A stretch of DNA of 64,000 nt from an uncultured Anaerolineae bacterium (lineage in GTDB: Bacteria > Chloroflexota > Anaerolineae > CG2-30-64-16): contig CAKZKT010000147.1 of the NCBI GenBank assembly GCA_937124585.1, positions 1 through 64,000 of the forward strand, written 5' to 3'. The notes beneath the pieces were generated by a model. That model searched no databases. It saw only the letters and a list, made by a program, of their open reading frames with translations, and was not told the origin of the DNA. A program made the position numbers and the translations under genes. This document shows, piece by piece, positions 25,741 to 34,247 of the stretch. Each line of letters starts with the position of its first letter. Position 1 is the stretch's first letter.

Positions 25741-26736
25741 ATGAGCGAACGACATATCCAACGCCATGATCTGATCGGGAAGACGATTGACATCCATTCG
25801 CACATCGGCGTGGCGGTACGAGAGGCCGCGCAAATCCATTTCCCCTATTGCTCCAGCGCCGAAGACCTGGCCTACCGGCAACAGGCCAACGGCGTGGATT
25901 ACGGCGTCGTCTTCCCGATCTCGCCGGCATTCCACTACGACCTGCCGACCTTCATCGAGACCGGCGAGCTGGTTCCGGCGGCGCGGCCGATCTCGGCCGT
26001 GCCCTACGAGCGGGAGAACCGGCTGGTGCTGACCGATGTGTATCAGTTCTGCCCGGAGCACAGCCACCGCTTCCTGCCGTTCATCTCGGTAGATCCGGGC
26101 CGGCTGATCGCCGAGCAGATCGCCAGCCTGGAGGCGCTGGAGCAGGAGTTCGCCATCTACGGGGTCAAAATCCATCCGTTGCTCTGCCGATCCCATGCCC
26201 TGGCCCTGTTGGACGAAGGCGCGGCGCTGCTGTCATTCTTCGCCGAGCGCAACTGGCCGCTCCTCTTTCATGCCTCAACCGACCCAACCGACCCGTATTC
26301 GCAGGCCGCCGACATCCTGACGGTCGCCGAGCGGCATCCCGAGCTGCGCTTCTGCCTGGCGCACTGCATCGGTTGCCACCGCGCCTCGCTGGAGCGGGCC
26401 GCGCGGCTGCCCAACGTCTTCGTGGACACCGCAGCCCTGAAGATCCAGGTGGACCTCTTCCGGACCATCAAATCGGAAGAGATGCTGGACCTGGACTACA
26501 GCGACCACACGCGCGTCTTCCAGGCGCTGGTCGAGCGCTACCCCACGACCATGCTCTGGGGCAGCGACGCGCCGTTCCACAGCTACATCACCCGCCGACT
26601 ACAGGGCGAAGGCATCTATCGGGAATTTCGGCTCAAGGGGACCTACGAACAGGAAAAGGCCGCGCTCGACGCGTTGACGCCCGAGCAGCGGCGCCAGATC
26701 AGCGATAACGCGGTGCGTTTCCTGTTCGGCGACTGA
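25741..26736 (+). CDS. Amidohydrolase-2-type TIM-barrel hydrolase
   Basis: The 331-residue predicted metal hydrolase starts with the HxH ligand motif in KTIDIHSHIGVAV. It then shows a GVKIHPLL strand (Lys/His), LLFHASTD, CLAHCIGC and the Asp of MLWGSDAPFHSY. All metal-ligand positions of the group are present. ATG 25741 has AAGGGGAA upstream and starts 10 bp after the UroD-like stop. The pairing of a UroD-like gene with an amidohydrolase also exists in the minus-strand run, which suggests the two clusters process related compounds (inference). Confidence 0.82.
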   Translation: MSERHIQRHDLIGKTIDIHSHIGVAVREAAQIHFPYCSSAEDLAYRQQANGVDYGVVFPISPAFHYDLPTFIETGELVPAARPISAVPYERENRLVLTDVYQFCPEHSHRFLPFISVDPGRLIAEQIASLEALEQEFAIYGVKIHPLLCRSHALALLDEGAALLSFFAERNWPLLFHASTDPTDPYSQAADILTVAERHPELRFCLAHCIGCHRASLERAARLPNVFVDTAALKIQVDLFRTIKSEEMLDLDYSDHTRVFQALVERYPTTMLWGSDAPFHSYITRRLQGEGIYREFRLKGTYEQEKAALDALTPEQRRQISDNAVRFLFGD

Positions 26737-26751
26737 ACGCTGCGGGGAAAA

Positions 26752-27549
26752 TCAAACCAGGATCACCTCGACGCCCTGACGACGCAGATCAGCGACGAAA
26801 TCCTCAGCCGCGTTCGTATCGGTGATCAGCTTGCTGATGCCGGACAACGGGATGATCGTGGTCAGGCCGATGAGGCCGATCTTGGTCGAGTCGGCGACGA
26901 CGATCACCTCGGTGGCCGCGGCGATCGTCGCCCGATTGACCTCAGCCTCCAGGACATTGGCCGTTGTCACCCCTTTGGAGAAGGTCAGGCCGTCGGCGCC
27001 GAGGAAGAGCTTGTCGGCGTGCAGGGTGCGGAGCTGTTCGATCGTCTGGGGCCCCACGGTCACCTCGTACTGCGGCAGATACACGCCGCCGAGCAGGATC
27101 AGATGCACCCCTTTGCACGCGCCCACCTCGCGCACCACGGGCAGCGAGTTCGTGATGACCGTCAGATTGCCTGCCTGGCGCAGCTCGATCGGCAGTTGCG
27201 CCGCCACCTGCAACACGGTCGTTCCGGAATCGAAGATCAGCCGGTCGCCCGGCTGGATCAGTGCGGCTGCCGCCTGACCGATGCGCACTTTTTCGGCGAG
27301 ATGCGCGACCGTTGTCGCCAGGGTCGGCGCGGCGACGGTCACCATGGCTGACGATAGGGCCGGCGCCACCCTCACGGCGCCACCATGGATACGTCGCAGA
27401 AGCCCCCTCGCCTCGAGATAGGCGAGATCGCGCCGGATAGAGACCTCCGAGATGCTAAAGCGCTGGCTGAGCTCTGAAACCTGGACGGCCTGGTTTCGCT
27501 CCAATTCTTCGAGGATGGCATCTCGTCGCTGTTCGGTCCCGATGTCCAT
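26752..27549 (-). CDS. DeoR/GlpR-family transcriptional regulator
   Basis: The 265-residue repressor has an N-terminal DeoR winged helix (EQRRDAILEELERNQAVQVSELSQ, then VSIRRDLAYLEARGLLRRIHGGA). A C-terminal DeoRC sugar-phosphate sensor follows (IFDSGTTVLQVA, VITNSL, LLGG, FLGADGL). Such regulators release DNA on binding a phosphorylated sugar intermediate. ATG 27549 has AGAGGT upstream. It converges on the amidohydrolase with a 15-bp gap and no terminator seen. It is the obvious candidate for controlling the divergent operons at 22983 and 23430. Confidence 0.92.
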   Translation of the reverse strand: MDIGTEQRRDAILEELERNQAVQVSELSQRFSISEVSIRRDLAYLEARGLLRRIHGGAVRVAPALSSAMVTVAAPTLATTVAHLAEKVRIGQAAAALIQPGDRLIFDSGTTVLQVAAQLPIELRQAGNLTVITNSLPVVREVGACKGVHLILLGGVYLPQYEVTVGPQTIEQLRTLHADKLFLGADGLTFSKGVTTANVLEAEVNRATIAAATEVIVVADSTKIGLIGLTTIIPLSGISKLITDTNAAEDFVADLRRQGVEVILV

Positions 27550-27634
27550 GGTTACCTCTTTCAGAAGGCCCTGCATGCCAAAGAAAGGCGAAAATTTCGC
27601 CTGCAATCAAACGGTGCGCGATTCGACCTGTCTC

Positions 27635-27663
27635 ACTATATCACGCAGGGAAGTATCTGTCAA
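27635..27663 (-). promoter_or_regulatory. Sigma70 promoter of the deoR-type gene
   Basis: On the minus strand TTGACA (27658-27663) and TATAGT (27635-27640) are 17 nt apart, placing the start about 80 bp before the regulator ATG. Between promoter and gene lie CGAATCGCGCACCG and GGCGAAATTTTCG stretches that could be operators, but no clear repeat decides it. Confidence 0.65.
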
Positions 27664-27811
27664 GAGGTTTCGCAAACGGTAGCGGAGAGGATTCGGATCG
27701 CGAAAGTTCAAAAGGGGCATGCAACACGCGAGGATCATCGCTCGGGCCGGTCTCTCCGGCTGCCAGGCCAAAGAGACCGATCCAACACCACAGAATGACC
27801 ATCTACACCGC

Positions 27812-28912
27812 TCATCCCTTCACATACCTGGCGAACCATTCCAGGGTGCGTTGCCAGGCATCCTCGGCAGCATCCGGCTTGTAGTTGCGGCCGGTGTCGT
27901 TGTGAAACGCGTGCGCCGCGCCGGGGTAGATGATCTTCTCGAAGACTTTGTTGTGCTTCTTCATCGCTTCTTCGATGGCCGGGATGCCCGCATTGATGCG
28001 CTGATCGTTCTCACCGTAGATCGCCAGCACCGCAGCCTTGATGTTGGGCACCCCCTCTAGAGGCGGATTCGGGCCATAATAGGGCACAGCCGCCTTCAGG
28101 TCGGGCGATTTGGTCGCCGTCAGCCACGTCATGCCGCCGCCGAAGCAGAAGCCGGTCATCCCCAGCCGGTCTTTGTTGACGAACGGCAGCCCCTGCAGAT
28201 AGCGGATGGCCGCCAGGTAGTGACCGGCCAGCTCGTCGGGCGAGGCTGCGCTGAGCGCGGCCGGAATCTGCGCCGGGTCGCTCACTTTGGCCGTTCCGCC
28301 CTGCTTCGAGAGCAGATCCACGGCCACGGCCACGTAGCCGGCTTTCGCCAGCCGCCGCGTTACGCCCTGGATGTAGTCGGTCAGACCGCGATTTTCGTGC
28401 GCGACGACGATGGCCGGGAACGGCCCGTCGCCCTTCGGCCGGGCCTGATAGGCGATGATCGTCAGCCCCTCGCCGGGGAAGGTCACCATAGCGGCCTCGA
28501 TCGCCGGATCATCGGCGGGGACGCGCACGCCCGCGGGAACCGGGATGGCGGCAGGCGTCGGCACCGGCGTGGTGGCAACAGTCGCCAGGACGGCCTGCGT
28601 CGCGGTCGCAGCAATCTGCGCTGGCGTGGGCGCGACGGTCGATATGGCCCTGGTGGCGGTTGCCGTCGGTGGGACGGCCGTCGGCGCCGCGGGCGCGACC
28701 GTCGGCTGCGGTGCAGCGGTGGGCGCGGCCGTCGGCATGGGCGTGCAGCCGGCCAACACCGTGTTGGCAAGCGTCAGGCTGCCCATCACGGCGGCAATGT
28801 ATTTGAGCGCCTGTCGCCGGGTCAGCGCACCTTCCTGGTAATCTTCGACGTACTCCTCCACCAGGTAACGCTGCAGGTGATTCAGGTTCTTCAGCGGATC
28901 ATGATCGGCCAT
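27812..28912 (-). CDS. Dienelactone hydrolase family lipoprotein (predicted Tat export)
   Basis: The 366-residue protein has a hydrophilic ~33-residue N terminus, a twin-arginine motif LTRRQALK, a hydrophobic stretch, and lipobox LAGC. It is therefore predicted to be a folded, Tat-exported lipoprotein. A ~75-residue Ala/Pro/Thr linker leads to an alpha/beta-hydrolase of the dienelactone hydrolase family. Nucleophile Cys is in GFCFGGG, Asp in GENDQRI and His in GAAHAFHND. It probably hydrolyses esters or lactones outside the membrane. It is transcribed divergently from the LacI regulator. Confidence 0.88.
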   Translation of the reverse strand: MADHDPLKNLNHLQRYLVEEYVEDYQEGALTRRQALKYIAAVMGSLTLANTVLAGCTPMPTAAPTAAPQPTVAPAAPTAVPPTATATRAISTVAPTPAQIAATATQAVLATVATTPVPTPAAIPVPAGVRVPADDPAIEAAMVTFPGEGLTIIAYQARPKGDGPFPAIVVAHENRGLTDYIQGVTRRLAKAGYVAVAVDLLSKQGGTAKVSDPAQIPAALSAASPDELAGHYLAAIRYLQGLPFVNKDRLGMTGFCFGGGMTWLTATKSPDLKAAVPYYGPNPPLEGVPNIKAAVLAIYGENDQRINAGIPAIEEAMKKHNKVFEKIIYPGAAHAFHNDTGRNYKPDAAEDAWQRTLEWFARYVKG

Positions 28913-28944
28913 GAGTTTCCACCCCTATATCGGCTAGAACCATT

Positions 28945-28972
28945 TTTGTGATTGATTTGCACTATTCACAAA
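28945..28972. promoter_or_regulatory. Inverted repeat TTTGTGA-N14-TCACAAA upstream of the hydrolase
   Basis: Exact 7-bp arms at 28945-28951 and 28966-28972 lie 33 bp before the dienelactone hydrolase start. The 14-nt spacing does not fit a CRP site. It could be an operator for another regulator; no clear promoter for the minus gene was identified next to it. Confidence 0.4.
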
Positions 28973-29031
28973 ACATATCATCCCTGCCTGCCGGATGTTG
29001 TAGGCGAGCGCCCAATCGCAGCGCGGCGCTC

Positions 29032-29080
29032 TTGACACGCAAACCGGTTTGTGTTATCTTGTATTTATCAAACCGATTTG
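29032..29080 (+). promoter_or_regulatory. Promoter with two LacI-type operators (autoregulation)
   Basis: TTGACA (29032-29037), 17 nt, then TATCTT (29055-29060). The palindrome CAAACCGGTTTG (29040-29051) fills the spacer, and a near copy CAAACCGATTTG lies at 29069-29080, 29 bp further on and just past the start site. CG-centred palindromes of this kind are typical LacI-family operators, so the lacI gene 44 bp downstream probably represses itself. Confidence 0.75.
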
Positions 29081-29123
29081 TACACCTGTTATTTCAGCTT
29101 CTTTTCCCGTCGCCGGGCAAGCC

Positions 29124-30140
29124 ATGAAACGACCGACCATCTCCGATGTAGCCGCGTATGCCGGCGTCACGAAAAGCACGGTGTCGCACGCACTCAGCGG
29201 CAAGCGCCCCGTGGCGGCCAAGACACGCGCCCGCATTGACCAAGCGATCCGCAGCCTCGGCTATCAACCGCATCCGGTGGCGCAGCGGCTGGCGACCGGC
29301 CGCAGTCGCACGATCGGTTTTGTTTATCCTCTCTACGCTTCAGAGTTCAGTGCCCTTGAGATGAAATTCATCGCAGGTGCGGCTGCGGTCATCAATCAGG
29401 CCAACTACGTGTTTGCCCTGCTCACCCCGCCTGACCGACGGGCCGATAGCCTGACCAGATTTCTGCAAAGCGGATTGCTGGATGGCGTCATCCTGATGCA
29501 GGTACAACTGCACGACCCGCGTGTCGCGATCCTCAGGCGCGCGGAAATCCCCTTCGTCCTGATCGGTCGTTGTTTCGATAATGCCGGCCTGACCTTCATT
29601 GACCTGGATATTGACCTGGCGATCTCTCAATGCGTGGAGCACCTGGTCGCTCTGGGCCATCGTCATCTGGCCTATCTGCGGCTGGACGATCCCGACCTGG
29701 GCTTTGCGGTGCGGGCCAATCAGGCTTATGTCGCGGCTTGCCGACGATACGACCTGCCGATCGTGGCGTCCGCCTGCGCGCTGATCCCTGAAAGCGGAGC
29801 GCAGGTGGCCGCGACGCTGTTGGACGCACACCCTGAGACCACCGCCCTGATCGTCTGGAATGATTTGGCCGCGTGGGGTGCCATGCAGGCGATCCAGGGC
29901 CACGGCCTGCGTATCCCGGCAGATGTGTCCCTGATCTGCTTCGATCTCTCAACTGTCGCCAACATCGTTCCGCTCAGGCCGACCGCGGTGGACATCCGGC
30001 CGCGCGAGATGGCCGCGGAAGCAGCACGAATGCTGCTGGCGCAACTCGCCGCCGACGCAACGACGCCGGTCCAGGTTTTGATGGAGCCGAGGCTCATCGT
30101 CGGCGAGACGACCGCGCCGCCGGCCCGGAGGAGAGCGTAA
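29124..30140 (+). CDS. LacI-family transcriptional regulator
   Basis: The 338-residue repressor has an N-terminal LacI helix-turn-helix and hinge (PTISDVAAYAGVTKSTVSHAL, SLGYQPHPVAQRL). A periplasmic-binding-type sensor domain follows, with TIGFVYPLYASEFSALE, AYLRLDDPDLGFAVR and LIVWNDLAAWGAMQAI. It should sense a sugar or related small molecule. ATG 29124 is taken because it gives the exact family N terminus; an upstream in-frame start lies inside the promoter. Its likely targets are its own promoter and the amidohydrolase-ECF operon 145 bp downstream. Confidence 0.92.
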   Translation: MKRPTISDVAAYAGVTKSTVSHALSGKRPVAAKTRARIDQAIRSLGYQPHPVAQRLATGRSRTIGFVYPLYASEFSALEMKFIAGAAAVINQANYVFALLTPPDRRADSLTRFLQSGLLDGVILMQVQLHDPRVAILRRAEIPFVLIGRCFDNAGLTFIDLDIDLAISQCVEHLVALGHRHLAYLRLDDPDLGFAVRANQAYVAACRRYDLPIVASACALIPESGAQVAATLLDAHPETTALIVWNDLAAWGAMQAIQGHGLRIPADVSLICFDLSTVANIVPLRPTAVDIRPREMAAEAARMLLAQLAADATTPVQVLMEPRLIVGETTAPPARRRA

Positions 30141-30179
30141 CACTGGCTGATGGCTTGTGCTTATGGAAGAACGACATCA

Positions 30180-30248
30180 GCCCCATTCATGGGGCGCCGC
30201 TCTGTAGCCCGGCGACTTCATCGCCGCGCGGCCGATCCATCGCCGGGC
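30180..30248 (+). promoter_or_regulatory. Structured leader with competing hairpins before the ECF operon
   Basis: A hairpin GCCCCA/TGGGGC (30180-30185/30190-30195) is followed by GCCCGGCGA (30207-30215). The segment GGCGA (30211-30215) can pair locally with TCGCC at 30221-30225. The whole 9-mer can instead pair with TCGCCGGGC at 30240-30248. These two folds exclude each other, and the AGGAGG site at 30275-30280 is close behind. This could be a regulatory leader (as many ECF operons have), or a dispersed palindromic repeat. Confidence 0.4.
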
Positions 30249-30284
30249 CTTCATCAGATGCAAGCCAGGCCATCAGGAGGTGTC

Positions 30285-31484
30285 ATGCGTATAGATGCCC
30301 ACATCCACTTCACCCCGCCCGAAATGGCGGCCGATTTGGCCGCGTTCGCCGAAACGGAACCCTACTGGGGCCTGCTGGTGACGGGCGATGCCGTCAACCA
30401 CACCGTCCAGGGCTGGGCCACGCCGGAACGGATGATCGAGGACATGGATCGGGCCGGCATAGACCGGGTGATCCTGATGGGCGAGTATCGTCAGCGCCAC
30501 GAGGCGTGCGTCGAGCGCAACGACCAGGCGCTCGCCTTCCTGCGCCGCTGGCCCGACCGCATCAGCGCGTTCACCGTGATCCAGCCGAAAGCTGGCGCAC
30601 GCGCGCTCGACGAGCTGGCGCGCTGCCTGGACGCCGGCATGGCGGGCGTCGGCGAGCTTGGCCCCTACGGCCAGGGCTACACCCTCGACGACCCCGACTT
30701 CTTGCGCCTGGTCGAGATGTGCATCCGCCGCAACGTGCCCCTCAACCTGCACGTCAGCGAGGAGATCGGCCACTTCTACCTGGGCAAGAGCACGACACCG
30801 CTGCTGCACTACTACCGGCTGGCATGCCGCTACCCCGAACTCAAGCTGATCCTGGCGCATTGGGGCGGCGGTCTACTCTTCTACGAGCTGATGCCCGAAG
30901 TGCGGCGCAACCTGCGCAATGTCTGGTACGACACGGCCGGCTCGCCGCTGCTTTTCCCGACCGCGGCAATCTTCCGCACGGCGCTGAGCTGTGTGGATCA
31001 CCGCAAGCTGCTCTACGCGTCGGACTATCCGCTCCTGCTCTATCCCCGCCGGCAGACCGAACCCGACTTTCGGCCCTTCATCACCGAGATCGAGGGATTG
31101 GGCCTGGCAGAAGATGTCTACGCCGACATCATGGGACGCAACGCGGCGCGACTGCTCGGCCTGTTGCCGCCCCTCGAAGTGGCCTCACCTCCGCCCAGGC
31201 GACCGGCCCGCAGCGCCATCATCACCGAGATCGCGCCGGGAGCAGCCATGCAGATCACCCGACTGATGGCGGTCAGCGCGGTGGCACAGGCCTGGCCGGC
31301 GACCCAGGCCGTGTTCGAAGGCTACGGCATCCCGTGGCGCGACAGCCCCGTGCCCTACTGGGAGCCGATTGCCCAGGCCGCGGCCGCGCGCGGTCTGGGC
31401 CCGGCCGCTCAGCAGCGGCTGCTGGAGGAACTGAACGCAGCCATCGGCCACGAGGCGGGAAAGGAGGCGGCTATGACCGGATGA
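30285..31484 (+). CDS. Amidohydrolase fused to a DUF1858-like domain
   Basis: This 399-residue protein joins two domains. Residues 1-~305 are an amidohydrolase-2 barrel: HxH in MRIDAHIHF, NLHVSEE, LILAHWGG and the Asp of YASDYPLLL. Residues ~321-391 resemble DUF1858: an ITRLMAVSAVAQAWPATQAV start, EGYGIP, AAAARGL and LLEELNAAIG. The DUF1858 CxxC (normally in GIxCxGC) is replaced by GIPWRDS, so iron or thiol chemistry is unlikely and a ligand-binding role is inferred. ATG 30285 has AGGAGG upstream. It heads the ECF transporter operon, so it probably acts on the compound that is imported. Confidence 0.75.
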   Translation: MRIDAHIHFTPPEMAADLAAFAETEPYWGLLVTGDAVNHTVQGWATPERMIEDMDRAGIDRVILMGEYRQRHEACVERNDQALAFLRRWPDRISAFTVIQPKAGARALDELARCLDAGMAGVGELGPYGQGYTLDDPDFLRLVEMCIRRNVPLNLHVSEEIGHFYLGKSTTPLLHYYRLACRYPELKLILAHWGGGLLFYELMPEVRRNLRNVWYDTAGSPLLFPTAAIFRTALSCVDHRKLLYASDYPLLLYPRRQTEPDFRPFITEIEGLGLAEDVYADIMGRNAARLLGLLPPLEVASPPPRRPARSAIITEIAPGAAMQITRLMAVSAVAQAWPATQAVFEGYGIPWRDSPVPYWEPIAQAAAARGLGPAAQQRLLEELNAAIGHEAGKEAAMTG

Positions 31485-31572
31485 ACGGGGAAATCCCGGC
31501 CACAACCCACGCCCCGCGGGCGCGGCGGATCTCCCTTCGTTTCAGGCTCACACAACACAGGAGGATTGAATT

Positions 31573-32352
31573 ATGGCTACTCCAACCGGCAAGGAACGTC
31601 AAGTCAAATTCCTCGGCGGCGCTGCAGTAGACGGCGCACCGGTCGCTTACATCGTCGTTCTGGCCGCGGTGGCCGCGGCCCTGGCCTTCATTCCATTCTC
31701 CGTCGTTCTGGCTTCGGGCGGCAGCTTCCCGCTGAGCCAGGGCATCCATCCCCTTATCGGCTGGCTGCTCGGGCCGATCGCTGGCGCGGTGGCGTCCGGC
31801 GTCGGCGCTTTGATTGGCGTCTTCCTGGCTCCGCACACAGCCGGTGTGCCGGTGGTCACGGTGTACAGCGCAGCGCTCGCCAGCTTCGCGGCTGGCGCCA
31901 TGGTGCTGGGCGCAAAGCGACGCGGTTGGTGGCTGGTGCTGACCGTGATCTTCGTGATCTGCTGGTTGCTCTTCGCCGGTCGCGCCGTGGTACAGAATGG
32001 CGTAGGCCTCTACGCCGCTATCGCCGGTTCATTCCTCGACTGGTCGGGCATCCTGCTCTTTGCCCTGCCCACGCGTGCTCTGGCCGCCCGTTGGATCAAC
32101 AGCAAGAATCTCGCCTGGGTGGCTGCTGGACTTTTCCTGGGGACCTGGATGGTGGCCGGCGTAACCCACGTTGCCTCGGCTGTTGTCACGTACTTCATGT
32201 TCAACTGGCCTGAGGAGGTCTGGGTGACGCTGATCCCGATCATCCCATTCGAGAACCTCATGCGTTGCCTGACCGGCACGGTGATCGGCACCGGTGTCAT
32301 CGCCGGTCTGCGCGCCATCGGGTTGGTTAAGCCGACGGAGGCGATTTACTAA
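31573..32352 (+). CDS. ECF transporter substrate-binding (S) component, substrate unknown
   Basis: The 259-residue integral membrane protein has about seven or eight hydrophobic segments. Its position directly before fused EcfA-EcfA' and EcfT identifies it as the S component. Small-residue helices (AAVAAALAF, GPIAGAVASGVGALIGVFLAP) fit EcfT contact surfaces. It is longer than vitamin S components (~180-200 residues, six helices). No BioY, ThiT, RibU, FolT or CbiM signature was recognised. AGGAGG lies 8 bp before ATG 31573. The surrounding amidohydrolase and pterin-binding protein suggest a pterin-, corrinoid- or amide-like substrate (inference). Confidence 0.8.
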   Translation: MATPTGKERQVKFLGGAAVDGAPVAYIVVLAAVAAALAFIPFSVVLASGGSFPLSQGIHPLIGWLLGPIAGAVASGVGALIGVFLAPHTAGVPVVTVYSAALASFAAGAMVLGAKRRGWWLVLTVIFVICWLLFAGRAVVQNGVGLYAAIAGSFLDWSGILLFALPTRALAARWINSKNLAWVAAGLFLGTWMVAGVTHVASAVVTYFMFNWPEEVWVTLIPIIPFENLMRCLTGTVIGTGVIAGLRAIGLVKPTEAIY

Positions 32353-32366
32353 AAGCAGATGATGGG

Positions 32367-32490
32367 TTGGTAGGTAACCTGGTAGATTGGTAACCTGGTG
32401 ATGAATGGTTTCCGCAGGCGCTTCCACGTTGCCCGCTATCAATCTACCGGTTTCCCAATCTACCAATTTCTCGATCTACCAGCCTACCAA
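32367..32490. repeat. Long imperfect inverted repeat inside the ECF operon
   Basis: The left arm TTGGTAGG-taac-CTGGTAGAT (32367-32387) pairs with ATCTACCAGCCTACCAA (32474-32490). A second left segment GGTAGATTGGTAACC pairs almost fully with GGTTTCCCAATCTACC (32450-32465). The 155-bp spacer between S component and EcfA thus folds into alternative long stems. No T run follows it. It probably modulates S versus ATPase expression or is a dispersed repeat. Confidence 0.6.
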
Positions 32491-32510
32491 GTCACCTCAA
32501 AGAGGCGTTG

Positions 32511-34247
32511 ATGACAGAACCTATCGCCATCCTGGATCAGGTTTCCTACATGTATCCGCGTTCGGTCGAACCGGTGCTGCGCGATATCTCGCTCGAAGTA
32601 TACCGCGGAGAATTCCTGGGGCTGATTGGGCCGACGGGAGCAGGCAAAAGCACACTGTGCCTGACCTTCAACGGCATCGTGCCGCAGTTCTTCGGCGGTC
32701 GCTTCTTCGGCAGTGTCACGGTAGCCGGATTGGACACTCTCGAGCACCCGATCAGCCACCTGGCGGCTCATGTCGGTGCGGTGTTCGAGGACCCGGAGAC
32801 CCAATTGATTGCCACCTCGGTGGAAAACGAGATCGCTTTTGCGCTCGAAAACCTACGAGTGCCGCGCGAGGAGATCGCAGCGCGCATTCCGCGCGTACTG
32901 CAAGCTGTACGCCTGGAAGGGACCGAGAAGAAGCATCCCCACGAGCTATCCGGCGGTCAAAAGCAGCGCCTGGCGATTGCTGCGGCCCTGGCGGTGCAGC
33001 CCAGTCTGCTGATCCTGGACGAGCCGACCTCGCAGCTCGACCCTGTCGGCAGCCAGGAGGTGTTCGCCACAGTGCACGAACTCAACAAAGAGCTGGGCAT
33101 GACCATCATCATGGCGAGCCATGCGGCTGAGGAGATGGCCGAGTATGCCGATCGGTTGGTGCTGTTATCGCATGGCGTCATCGAGGCGATCGGCACTCCG
33201 GATCAGCTTTATGCAGAAATCGAGAAGCTTGAACACCACGGATTACGGCCGCCGCAGGTCGCCCGCACTTTCTATCTGATTCATCAGGCTAACCGGCTGC
33301 CCCACCCGGCGCCGGTGCGCCTCAAAGAGGGCATAGCTGGCCTCCACAGCCTGGCACAATCCTGTCGGATCATCCCGCCTGATCACCTACCCCCGCCCAA
33401 CGTACACGAGGGAACACCACTCCTCTCGGTCAAAAATCTCAAACATGTTTACAGCGACGGCACCGAGGCGTTGCACGGCGTCTCCCTCGACATTCACGAG
33501 GGCGAGTACGTGCTCATTATCGGCCAAAACGGCGCGGGCAAGAGCACATTGGTGAAGCATTTCCTCAAGCTGCTGGAACCGACCGAAGGGATCGTCACCG
33601 TCGGCGGCATTGACACCCGGCAGCTCACCATGAGCGACCTGGCCCGGCGCATCGGTTACGTGGCGCAGAACCCCGACAATCAGATCTTCAACGCCAGCGT
33701 TGTCGAAGAAGTCTCGTTCGCCCTGCGCAACCTGGGCTATCCCAAAGCTGAAGTCGAGGCACGCGTACGCGAAACCCTGACTGCCATGGGCCTGTGGGAG
33801 CAGCGCGACCAGCACCCGCTCTCGCTGCCCAAGGGGGATCGCGCCCGTGTGGTGATCGCTGCGATCCTCGCCATGAAGCCTGAAATCATCATCTTCGACG
33901 AGCCGACCACTGGTCAGGACTTCCAGGGCGCGCGCTATATCCTGGATATCAGCCGCGAGCTGCATCGCATGGGCAAGACGGTCATCGTGATCACCCATCA
34001 TCTATATTTGATGCCGGAGTACGCGGAGCGTGTCATCGTGATGGGCAAGGGCACGATCCTGCTCGATGCGCCGATCCGCATGGCCTATCATCAAGTCGAG
34101 CTCCTGCGCTCCACCTTCCTCTCGCCGCCCCAGGCCGTATCGCTGGCGCAGGAGCTGACGCGGTGGGATGGCCGCGATTTCCCCCTACTGACACCCGAAG
34201 AAGTGGCTGCCTGCTTCTCGTGCAGCCAGGACAGAGGTGACCGATGA
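32511..34247 (+). CDS. ECF transporter ATPase, EcfA-EcfA' fused in one chain
   Basis: This 578-residue protein contains two complete ABC ATPase domains. The first has Walker A GPTGAGKST, signature LSGGQKQR and Walker B LLILDEPTSQLD. The second has Walker A GQNGAGKST and LIFDEPTTGQD, while its signature reads LSLPKGDRARV instead of LSGGQ. The altered second signature implies one normal and one degenerate composite ATP site. In most ECF systems EcfA and EcfA' are separate ~280-residue proteins. ATG 32511 has AAAGAGG upstream. The stop overlaps the EcfT start by ATGA. Confidence 0.9.
   Translation: MTEPIAILDQVSYMYPRSVEPVLRDISLEVYRGEFLGLIGPTGAGKSTLCLTFNGIVPQFFGGRFFGSVTVAGLDTLEHPISHLAAHVGAVFEDPETQLIATSVENEIAFALENLRVPREEIAARIPRVLQAVRLEGTEKKHPHELSGGQKQRLAIAAALAVQPSLLILDEPTSQLDPVGSQEVFATVHELNKELGMTIIMASHAAEEMAEYADRLVLLSHGVIEAIGTPDQLYAEIEKLEHHGLRPPQVARTFYLIHQANRLPHPAPVRLKEGIAGLHSLAQSCRIIPPDHLPPPNVHEGTPLLSVKNLKHVYSDGTEALHGVSLDIHEGEYVLIIGQNGAGKSTLVKHFLKLLEPTEGIVTVGGIDTRQLTMSDLARRIGYVAQNPDNQIFNASVVEEVSFALRNLGYPKAEVEARVRETLTAMGLWEQRDQHPLSLPKGDRARVVIAAILAMKPEIIIFDEPTTGQDFQGARYILDISRELHRMGKTVIVITHHLYLMPEYAERVIVMGKGTILLDAPIRMAYHQVELLRSTFLSPPQAVSLAQELTRWDGRDFPLLTPEEVAACFSCSQDRGDR

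Noticed and set aside
28945-28972. CRP-binding site
   Set aside because: Arms resemble TGTGA/TCACA but the spacing is 14 nt instead of 6.
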